The notes under the pieces: generated by a model
Told to the model about the DNA's origin: nothing
The model's input: only the letters and a program-made list of their open reading frames with translations
Database searches by the model: none
Position numbers and translations under genes: made by a program
DNA from: Methylobacterium sp. Leaf123
GTDB taxonomy: Bacteria > Pseudomonadota > Alphaproteobacteria > Rhizobiales > Beijerinckiaceae
NCBI RefSeq assembly: GCF_001423405.1
Contig: NZ_LMNS01000036.1
Span: forward strand, 186,001 to 250,000
Length of the DNA stretch: 64,000 nt
Reading direction: 5' to 3'
Shown: positions 41,878 through 48,468 of the stretch, piece after piece
Layout: each line of letters opens with the position of its first letter
Position numbering within the stretch: position 1 is the stretch's first letter

Positions 41878-41965
41878 CCGACCTGCCTGCATCAGGTCGG
41901 CGTCTCTTGTTTTGATGCGCATTCTTTCGACGAACCGGTGACCACTTCGTCGGAATGCGCTCTAG
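41878..41965 (-). repeat. Dispersed intergenic hairpin repeat, copy 2
   Basis: Read on the minus strand it starts GAGCGCATTCCGACGAAG, pairs with TTCGTCGAAAGAATGCGC through 8-bp and 7-bp stems, and ends with the hairpin CCGACCTG-cctgcat-CAGGTCGG. It is about 80% identical by eye to the copy at 12050 and lies directly after the YbjN-like gene. Confidence 0.8.
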
Positions 41966-41987
41966 CCCCCACGCGGGATCAAGAGTG

Positions 41988-42818
41988 ATGACACCGGACC
42001 ACGCCTCGACCGCCTTCCCCACGCCCCTGGTTCTGGCCGGCGCCGGCAAGATGGGAGCAGCGCTACTGCGGGGCTGGCTCGCGGGCGGCCTCGACCCCGC
42101 CGCCGTGACCGTCGTCGACCCGCAGCCCTCGCCCGAGATCGCGATGCTCTGCGCCGAGCGGGGCTTGCGCCTCAACCCCGAGGCCGCCGCCCCGGCCGGA
42201 GCCCTGGTGCTCGGCATCAAGCCGCAGGTTCTCGACGCGGCGGCACCGGCGCTGGGGGGCTGGATCGGCCCGGACACCCTCGTCGTCTCGATCCTGGCCG
42301 GCAAGACCATCGCCGACCTCAAGCGCCGCCTGTCGAGCGCGCGGGCCGTGGTGCGCGCCATGCCCAACCTGCCCGCCAGCATCGGCCGGGGCGCGACCGG
42401 CGCCGTCGGCAGCCCGGAGGTCGGGCCGCAGGCCAGGGCGGGTGCGGAGGCGTTGCTCGCCAGTTCCGGCCTCGTCACGTGGCTCGATGACGAGGGGCTG
42501 ATCGATGCGGTGACCGCGGTCTCGGGCTCCGGGCCGGCCTATGTCTTCCTGTTGGCGGAAGCGCTCGCGGAAGCCGGCATGGCGGCGGGCCTGCCGCCGG
42601 AGCTGTCGGCGCATCTCGCCCGCGCCACCGTCGCAGGCGCCGGGGCCCTGCTCGACGCCGATGCCCGCGAGGCCGGGCAATTGCGCCGTGACGTGACCTC
42701 GCCCGGCGGCACCACCGCAGCAGCGCTCGCCGTTTTGATGCGCGAAGGCGCGCTGCCCGACCTGATGCGCGAGGCGGTCGATGCGGCGCGGCGGCGGGCG
42801 GGCGAATTGTCCGGCTGA
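41988..42818 (+). CDS. proC: Pyrroline-5-carboxylate reductase
   Basis: This 276-residue enzyme has an N-terminal NAD(P)-binding Rossmann motif (LVLAGAGKMGAALLRGWL), the conserved VRAMPNLPASIGRGATGA and the C-terminal P5CR signature SGSGPAYVFLLAEALAEAGMAAGLPPELSAHLARATVAGAGALL followed by DVTSPGGTTAAALAVL. It makes proline from pyrroline-5-carboxylate using NADPH. It is cytosolic. A TetR-type regulator gene follows after 70 bases on the same strand. Confidence 0.94.
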   Translation: MTPDHASTAFPTPLVLAGAGKMGAALLRGWLAGGLDPAAVTVVDPQPSPEIAMLCAERGLRLNPEAAAPAGALVLGIKPQVLDAAAPALGGWIGPDTLVVSILAGKTIADLKRRLSSARAVVRAMPNLPASIGRGATGAVGSPEVGPQARAGAEALLASSGLVTWLDDEGLIDAVTAVSGSGPAYVFLLAEALAEAGMAAGLPPELSAHLARATVAGAGALLDADAREAGQLRRDVTSPGGTTAAALAVLMREGALPDLMREAVDAARRRAGELSG

Positions 42819-42888
42819 CAGGCCCGGCGGTTCCAAGCGGGCGGCTCCGACCCTACATGAGACGTGAACCGAATGCGGAGCACGGATC

Positions 42889-43662
42889 ATGGAAACCGCC
42901 CCCGAGCCCAATACCGGCGGCAAGCCCGAGACGGGCGGACCGGATGGTTCGTCGAACTCCGGCACAGCCTCGTCCAAGCCCAACCCGCGCGAGGCGGCGG
43001 TCGAGGCGCTGATGCGGCTCGCCGCCGAGCAGCCCTGGAACGACATCGAGGTCGGCGACATTGCCCGTGAGGCGAACTTGAGTCTGGCCGAGTTGCGCGA
43101 CCTGTTCCCCTCGAAGGGGGCCGTGCTCGGCGGGCTGTCGCGGATCATCGACCGCAAGGTGCTGGAGGTCGACACGACCGACCTCGCCGACGAGCCGGCC
43201 CGCGAGCGCCTGTTCGACGTGCTGATGCGCCGGCTCGACGCGATGACGCCCTACAAGCCGGCCCTGCGCCGCATCGCCTTCGCTCTGCGCGGCGATGTCC
43301 TGTCCATGCTGGCGCTCAACGGGGTCGCCCTGAACTCCCACCGCTACATGCTGGCCGCTGCCGGCATCGACACGGAGGGGCCGCTCGGCCGGCTCAAGCT
43401 CCAGGGCACCGTGATCGCCTTCGCCCGCACCGTCGAGGTCTGGCTCGATGACGACGACCCGGCGCTCGCCCGCACCATGGCCAAGCTCGACCGCGAGATC
43501 CGCCGCGGCGAGACCCTCATGGAACGCGCCGACGACGCCCGCCGCCTCACCGCGCCGCTGCGTGCCCTCGGCCGTGCCGTTCTGGAGCGCCGCCCGCGCC
43601 GCGACCGGACGGAGCCGCCCGCGGGGGATGGCGAGGATCGCGACCCGGCTGCGGCGATCTAA
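42889..43662 (+). CDS. TetR-family regulator-like protein
   Basis: This 257-residue protein has a disordered polar N terminus (1-32), then a TetR-like helix-turn-helix (AAVEALMRLAAEQPWNDIEVGDIAREANLSLAELRDLFPSKGAVL) and a helical C-terminal domain. The tail is basic and rich in Arg. The target and ligand are unknown. It may be co-transcribed with proC. The COQ9-related family also shares this N-terminal helix layout and is an alternative, but the helix-turn-helix is typical of TetR. Confidence 0.8.
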   Translation: METAPEPNTGGKPETGGPDGSSNSGTASSKPNPREAAVEALMRLAAEQPWNDIEVGDIAREANLSLAELRDLFPSKGAVLGGLSRIIDRKVLEVDTTDLADEPARERLFDVLMRRLDAMTPYKPALRRIAFALRGDVLSMLALNGVALNSHRYMLAAAGIDTEGPLGRLKLQGTVIAFARTVEVWLDDDDPALARTMAKLDREIRRGETLMERADDARRLTAPLRALGRAVLERRPRRDRTEPPAGDGEDRDPAAAI

Positions 43663-43685
43663 GCGCAGAGCTTACCAAATAAGTG

Positions 43686-43728
43686 CGTTCAGGGGTCGGA
43701 CCGCGTTTGCCGGTCCGACCCCTGAACG
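43686..43728. terminator. Strong stem-loop after the TetR gene
   Basis: CGTTCAGGGGTCGGACC and GGTCCGACCCCTGAACG are exact reverse complements (17-bp stem, nine-base loop). There is no long T-run, but the stability and position after a stop codon suggest termination or 3'-end protection. Confidence 0.7.
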
Positions 43729-43845
43729 ACGATCAGAAGCACCGCCTCCCAACTCGGTGTGTAACCCAGGCCGAGAATGCCAGCTTAACGGGTTCGTCGC
43801 GCGATCACGCTTCTTTCGAGCGAGCACCCGTGAGATGGCTCGCCC

Positions 43846-44160
43846 ATGCAATTCAAGCATAGAAAATGCGCGGCAATCGTGGCCGAGAAGGTTTTCTACT
43901 TCTCTTTTCCAGGGATTGCCGTGGGCATCGGCATGATGATCGGGCCGGGGCCCGGTCCTGATGACTATCTGTTGCGTTGGGATTCGTCGAAGATCGTCCC
44001 AGCCGCTGTCACAGCTTCGATGCTGGGAGTTGTCATCGGTGTGCTCGAAGCCCGCCATTGGCTGAAACGGTGCCGAGAATCGGTCCGCGCGTCGGAGGCC
44101 GAGGGCAAAGACCCGTCTGCCCTGTATCCAGCTCAACCTCAGGCTCGGTCGCCGTTCTAG
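43846..44160 (+). CDS. Small hypothetical membrane protein
   Basis: This 104-residue frame has two hydrophobic stretches, VFYFSFPGIAVGIGMMIG and IVPAAVTASMLGVVIGVLEA, a Pro-rich turn and a basic, charged tail (RHWLKRCRESVRASEAEGK). No family is recognised and the ribosome site is weak. Membrane topology and codon choice favour a real gene. Confidence 0.5.
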   Translation: MQFKHRKCAAIVAEKVFYFSFPGIAVGIGMMIGPGPGPDDYLLRWDSSKIVPAAVTASMLGVVIGVLEARHWLKRCRESVRASEAEGKDPSALYPAQPQARSPF

Positions 44161-44320
44161 CCGTAAAGGTCTTGCCGCTTTCCCGTGCAGATCTTTCACC
44201 GATCTTGGTGCTGCATTCTGCGACAGACTCAGCCGAATATGCTCGGTACGAAGAAACGCTGAGCCATCGGTGCAATTGGGTCCACAAACGGCCGGAGACG
44301 ATGCTCCGGCCTTAGGGGCT

Positions 44321-44434
44321 TTACCGATCCCAGCCCTTCAGGTCGCAGAGCGTCATGAAGTCGTGGATCGTAATCAACTCGGCATCAAGCAGAGCCAGGG
44401 CTTCGTCGCGGCTCTTGATCGCATCGGCGTTCAT
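44321..44434 (-). CDS. Very small hypothetical protein
   Basis: This 37-codon ORF reads MNADAIKSRDEALALLDAEL followed by ITIHDFMTLCDLKGWDR, an amphipathic, mostly helical peptide. AAAGG lies about eight bases before the ATG. No family is recognised. The coherent helix and ribosome site make it more likely than the longer frame around it. Confidence 0.42.
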   Translation of the reverse strand: MNADAIKSRDEALALLDAELITIHDFMTLCDLKGWDR

Positions 44435-44612
44435 GGACTGCGCCTTTCCAGTGTCTCGTTTTGAGGAACGACAAGCTAAAGCTTTCGTTCCGCCGGCCGG
44501 GAGAGGCACTGAAGAGGCATTCCGCGTGCCATTGGAGGCATGGCCGCTGAACGGTTTCGAGGCGCATCACTCCGGGGATCGGAATCCGAGCGATGCGCCG
44601 CGTTCTCGGGCC

Positions 44613-45302
44613 TTACCCCTCCCGTCTGCCGCCCATCATCCCTTGCATCCGCGAGAGCTGCGCGATGTGCCGCTCGATCAGCGGGAGCGCGCCCGCCGCG
44701 ATGCGGCGCAGGGCCGGGTCGTCGCCGCTTTGCGCGTAGGAGCCGTGGATCTGGTAGGCCTCCTGATGGCCCTGGAGCGAGGCGTTGACGAATAGCGCGT
44801 CGTATTCGGGGCCGGGCTGCATCCCGGAGAGCTGCGCCAGGATCTGAGCCTTCTGCTCGTCCGTCGTCATGCCGCCGGGACCGCGCCCACCGGGTACACC
44901 CAAGACGCCGCCAACCGCGCCGCCGACCGCGCCGACGGTCGCGCCCGCAACGCCGCCCGCGACCGCCAGCGGCGCCGCGACCAAGCCGCCGACGAGGCCG
45001 CCCGGACCGGCGGGCATGCCGGCCATCGGCGCGCCCGCACCCACATAGGGGTCGAGCTTGCGCGCGAGGTTGACCTGCTCGGTCACCTCGGCCCGGCTGA
45101 AGGCTTTGATGCGCGGATTGCGGGTTTTGGCGTGGGCATCGCGCGCCGTGTTCTCAAGAAACAGGCCGCCCTTCGTCGCCATGGCGAGGTAGACGGGCGC
45201 CGGCATGGCACCGGCCGGTGCCGGTTGCGCCAGGGCGGTACGGGTGACGGCCAGGGCCGCCGTCGCCGTCAGCAGAGTGGTCAGAAAATCGCGCCGATGC
45301 AT
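44613..45302 (-). CDS. DUF4142 family exported protein with Tat signal
   Basis: This 229-residue protein starts MHRRDFLTTLLTATAALA, a twin-arginine (RRDFL) signal. Two helical DUF4142-like halves (residues ~38-85 and 145-225, with KAFSRAEVTEQVNLARKL and ALPLIERHIAQLSRMQGM) flank a Gly/Ala/Val-rich insert (LVGGLVAAPLAVAGGVAGAT) that looks like a flexible or membrane-associating loop. DUF4142 is a ferritin-like four-helix fold of unknown function, often in the envelope. It lies 155 bases downstream of the GNAT gene of the metallophore operon on the same strand but is probably separate. Confidence 0.75.
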   Translation of the reverse strand: MHRRDFLTTLLTATAALAVTRTALAQPAPAGAMPAPVYLAMATKGGLFLENTARDAHAKTRNPRIKAFSRAEVTEQVNLARKLDPYVGAGAPMAGMPAGPGGLVGGLVAAPLAVAGGVAGATVGAVGGAVGGVLGVPGGRGPGGMTTDEQKAQILAQLSGMQPGPEYDALFVNASLQGHQEAYQIHGSYAQSGDDPALRRIAAGALPLIERHIAQLSRMQGMMGGRREG

Positions 45303-45457
45303 GGTATCGAATCTCCCGGTCTGGAAACGATACTCGGGCGCCGATTTGCTTGGACGGTGCCGGAGTCTGACGGGCGAAACCTTCGCGAAATCAGCAATGT
45401 TCCTGCCGTTCCAGGGGCGGCTTCGACCGAAGACGCTCAGGCGATCCGAGCCGGGCT

Positions 45458-45979
45458 TCAAGCGTCGATCGAGGGGCGCAGACGGGCCATGCAATACACG
45501 TCGGCGAAAGTGCCGTTGCGGAACGAGGCGGCCTTGTGCGTCCCCTCGATGGTGAAGCCGAACTTTTCGTAGAGGGCGATGGCGCGGGTGTTGTCGGTGA
45601 AGACCGTCATCTCGATCCGCAAAATATTGATCCAGTTGTCGGCCGTGTCGATCACCGCGGCGAGAAGCCGCGAGCCGATGCCGTGTCCGGCGAAATCCTT
45701 GTGCACGGCGATCCAGAACTCCGCCGCATGCGCGCGCCGGCCATAGAACGGGCGCAGGGCCGCCGCCCCGACGACGCGGCCGTCCCGCTCCGCAGCAAGG
45801 TGCAGATCCCGCGGCGAGCGGGGCTCGGCCCACTTCTTCACCGCCTCGAACGATTCGTAGGGAAGCGCCAGGGTTCCGAAGCGGAAGGCGGGCTGGTTGT
45901 AGATCTCGAAGAGATCCTGCGCGTCCTCCTCGCGCATGGCCCGTATGGTCACGTTCCCGTCGCGTCTCATGCCGTTCAT
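45458..45979 (-). CDS. GNAT-family N-acetyltransferase, last gene of the metallophore operon
   Basis: This ~173-residue protein has a GNAT fold: VTIRAMREEDAQDLFEIYNQPAF, the acetyl-CoA-binding loop HKDFAGHGIGSRLLAAVIDTADNW, then EMTVFTDNTRAIALYEKFGFTIEGTHKAASFRNG. It may acetylate an amine or N-hydroxyamine. It starts 50 bases after the DUF2218 gene and is the last of six minus-strand genes beginning with the NIS synthetase, so acetylation of the spermidine- or diamine-containing metallophore is a reasonable inference. A general peptide or antibiotic acetyltransferase role cannot be excluded. ATGs at 45979 and 45970 are both possible. Confidence 0.82.
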   Translation of the reverse strand: MNGMRRDGNVTIRAMREEDAQDLFEIYNQPAFRFGTLALPYESFEAVKKWAEPRSPRDLHLAAERDGRVVGAAALRPFYGRRAHAAEFWIAVHKDFAGHGIGSRLLAAVIDTADNWINILRIEMTVFTDNTRAIALYEKFGFTIEGTHKAASFRNGTFADVYCMARLRPSIDA

Positions 45980-46029
45980 TCCGGTGTGGGCTCCGTCCAA
46001 AATGCGTCTCGGTCCTTCCGGCGACGGGC

Positions 46030-46308
46030 TCACGTCCACTCGAAGCGCAGCGTCTCGCGGAAGGCGAAGCGCTCGATGTGGCGCACGACCACGTCGCGCA
46101 GGTCGGGCAGGTTCGCCGCGTCGGGCGCGGTCAGGTCGATCGTCAGGGTGTCGGCATCGGCACGCAGCCGCGTCTCGCCGAGCGGCAGGGCGATCCGGGC
46201 ATCGGTCGGGCCGACCTCGGTCTCGAACCGGTGAGCCCAGTGCTTGCAGAGCTGCTGGAGGTAGCGGCTGGCATGCGGGGTGCTGACCACAGCGTGGCTC
46301 TCGGGCAT
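46030..46308 (-). CDS. DUF2218 protein
   Basis: This 92-residue protein matches DUF2218: HAVVSTPHASRYLQQLCKHWAHRFETE, then DTLTIDLTAPDAANLPDLRDVVVRHIERFAFRETLRFEW. The family often occurs next to, or fused with, siderophore-interacting flavoproteins and TonB receptors, but its activity is not established. It begins 16 bases after the AsbF-like gene and is followed by the GNAT gene, so it belongs to the metallophore operon. Binding or handling of the metallophore or its iron is inferred from context only. Confidence 0.85.
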   Translation of the reverse strand: MPESHAVVSTPHASRYLQQLCKHWAHRFETEVGPTDARIALPLGETRLRADADTLTIDLTAPDAANLPDLRDVVVRHIERFAFRETLRFEWT

Positions 46309-46324
46309 GTCGGTCTCCTCGGTT

Positions 46325-47161
46325 TTAGCGTGCGGCGTGGCGGGGGCTCGCGGTGCGGCGACCGGCGGTGGCGCTGCGCACGCGAAAAAGGTCGGTCGGC
46401 AGGACCGAGAAGCTGGCCTCGCCGAACCATTCGAGCGAGCCTTCCGCTTGCGGCGGCAGCGTCCTGAGGAAGGCGTCGTAATCCAGCGCGCCCTCGAACA
46501 GGGCGGTCATGCCCTCGCGCCGTCCGGCGGCGGCGTAGACATTGGCCGGCTCGAACACCGACAGGTCGGCGCGGCTGCGCACGTTCTTGAGGTGGTAGTA
46601 GTCGATATGCGGGCTCAGCCGGGCATGGGCCGCGAGCGGGTCGTCGCCGCCTTCCCAGACGTGGAGCGTGTCGAAATTGACCCGGAGGTTCGGGTGATCG
46701 ACCGCGTCCAGCAGGTCGAGGAGCGAGGCGGTGGTGTCGGCCAGCGTGCCCGGATGCGTCTCCACCACGAGGCGCAGGCCCTGGTCGGCGAGCTGGCCCG
46801 CCGCCATCCGCAGGCGCTGGGCGACATGGGCGCGTTCGTCCGCCGAGGCGGCGGCGCTGCCCTTGGTGCCGGCGAAGGTGCGCAGCCGCGGCGCGCCCCA
46901 GCTCCCGGCGAGCCGGGCGAGTTCGGCCGTCCGCTCGGTCAGGGTTTCGAGGGGGGCATCGAGCGGCAGGTAGTCACTCAGCATCGGCACCCGCAGGCCG
47001 TAGGCGGCGAGCCATTCGGCGTGGTCGCCGGGGCCGAGATTGCGGGCATGCACGCCCCACAATTCGATGCCGTCGAAGCCGTGGCCGCGGGCGAAGCGAG
47101 CGAGTTCGCCGATCGACACGAGATGGTGGCGAAAGCTGATGGTGCAGAGCGCGATTCTCAT
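46325..47161 (-). CDS. AsbF-like 3-dehydroshikimate dehydratase (TIM barrel)
   Basis: This 278-residue protein belongs to the xylose-isomerase-like/AP endonuclease 2 TIM-barrel family. It starts MRIALCTISFRHHLVS, has GFDGIELWGVHARNL, then metal-ligand regions VVETHPGTLAD, VNFDTLHVWEGGDD, DYYHLKNVRS and EGALDY. In petrobactin synthesis AsbF makes 3,4-dihydroxybenzoate from dehydroshikimate to supply the aryl group. The stop codon of the preceding fused AsbD-E gene overlaps this ATG (ATGA). If the final product carries 4-hydroxybenzoate instead, as I recall for methylolanthanin, this enzyme's exact role needs another explanation. Confidence 0.86.
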   Translation of the reverse strand: MRIALCTISFRHHLVSIGELARFARGHGFDGIELWGVHARNLGPGDHAEWLAAYGLRVPMLSDYLPLDAPLETLTERTAELARLAGSWGAPRLRTFAGTKGSAAASADERAHVAQRLRMAAGQLADQGLRLVVETHPGTLADTTASLLDLLDAVDHPNLRVNFDTLHVWEGGDDPLAAHARLSPHIDYYHLKNVRSRADLSVFEPANVYAAAGRREGMTALFEGALDYDAFLRTLPPQAEGSLEWFGEASFSVLPTDLFRVRSATAGRRTASPRHAAR

Positions 47162-48468
47162 GCGGAACGCCTTTCGCGGGAGGATGGGGCGGACTGTCCG
47201 AGATCCGGGCGCGATTGCCGCCACGCGGCGTAGGCCGCGGCGAGCTGCCGCTTGATCGCGAATTCCTGCGCGTCGAGGGCATCGAGCCGTGCGAGGACGG
47301 CGGCGATTTCCTCCGTCTCCCCCGTCCGGGCGAGCTTCAGCACGGCGTAGTGCAGGGCGGTGAGGCCGTTCACCAGGGCCTCGATCTCGTCGCAGATCCG
47401 CTGGAACTCCGGGTCCGGCCAGCGCAGGGCCCGCCAGAAGAAGGCGAAGCCGTGCTCGTAGGCCCATTTGCGGATGGTGATGACCGGCAGTTCGCGCAGG
47501 GCCTCACCGACATCCGTCAGCGTCAGCCCGCCCCGCCCCTCGGCATGGGCGAGCACGATGGCGCGCGCGGCATCGATCAGCGGGTTGGTGTCGAACCGGA
47601 AGCAGGCATCAAAAAAGGCCGTGAGATCCGCGTCCCTCGGCGGATGGGCCAGCGAGGGATCGAAGCGGTAGCCGCCGGCGACGCTCGGCTGGCGGATGGC
47701 GTTGAGCATCTGCTCGCGCTCGATCACGCCCTCCCAGCGGAAGTCGGGGTCGCGCACCTGCCAGAGGTCGGGATCGTCGCCGAGCGAGACGAGCAGGTAG
47801 TGCGGGAAGGGGTTCTGGTTGAACTTGTTCTCCCGCTCGGGGAGGTGGAACATGTCGAGCATCACCATGAGGCGCGTGTCGGGCTCACGCCGCTCCAGGA
47901 GGTCGAGCAGGGTCGCGACGTTCGCGTCCTTCGAGCGGGAATGGTCGTACCAGGAGACGAGCGGCACGCCGTAGAGCCGCTCGAACCAGTAGCGGAACGA
48001 CTCGTGGTCCATCGCGTCGGAGTGGTAGGCGAGCCGCGAGCCGTCGGTGATGGCGAACTCGGCGTCCCAGATCAGGGCGTAGAACGGGCGGTGGTCGATG
48101 CCCCGCGCCTTCAGCCCGTCGCAGACGCAGCTGACGAAGCAGTGGATCTTCAGGTCGTAGGGCATCGCGCCGTGGACGCCCTCGGAGGGCGTCTCCGGCG
48201 CGGCCGCCGGTGCGGCCGGCTCCGCCCCCGGCGCCAGGAGCCGGGCGAGGTCGGCGACGGTGGAGACGTCCTGCCGGTTGATCACTTCTTCGGGCACCGA
48301 CACCCCATGCGTCAGTTCCAGTGCCAGGATGAGCTGAAGCAACTGGACGGAATCGAGGTAGAGATCCTCGTTCAGCCGCGCGTCGGGCCCGAACCCATCG
48401 AGATGGGGATGCTGCATCTCCTCGCGCAGCACCGTGCCGATGGCGGCGATGAGCGTCTCGTTGCTCAC
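47158..48468 (-). CDS. Fused aryl carrier protein and AsbE-like transferase
   Basis: This 436-residue protein has a carrier domain at residues 1-85 with the phosphopantetheine serine in LYLDSVQLLQLIL, matching AsbD. A short Ala/Pro linker leads to an AsbE-like region (about 105-436; PYDLKIHCFVSCVCDGLKARG, SWYDHSRSKDANVATLLDLL, ITIRKWAYEHGFAFFWRALRW). In petrobactin synthesis AsbC loads the aryl acid on AsbD and AsbE moves it to a polyamine. Here both steps are on one chain. The GTG start at 48468 overlaps the stop of the NIS-ligase gene (GTGA) and its stop overlaps the AsbF-like start. The long upstream open frame is antisense noise. Confidence 0.86.
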   Translation of the reverse strand: MSNETLIAAIGTVLREEMQHPHLDGFGPDARLNEDLYLDSVQLLQLILALELTHGVSVPEEVINRQDVSTVADLARLLAPGAEPAAPAAAPETPSEGVHGAMPYDLKIHCFVSCVCDGLKARGIDHRPFYALIWDAEFAITDGSRLAYHSDAMDHESFRYWFERLYGVPLVSWYDHSRSKDANVATLLDLLERREPDTRLMVMLDMFHLPERENKFNQNPFPHYLLVSLGDDPDLWQVRDPDFRWEGVIEREQMLNAIRQPSVAGGYRFDPSLAHPPRDADLTAFFDACFRFDTNPLIDAARAIVLAHAEGRGGLTLTDVGEALRELPVITIRKWAYEHGFAFFWRALRWPDPEFQRICDEIEALVNGLTALHYAVLKLARTGETEEIAAVLARLDALDAQEFAIKRQLAAAYAAWRQSRPDLGQSAPSSRERRSA

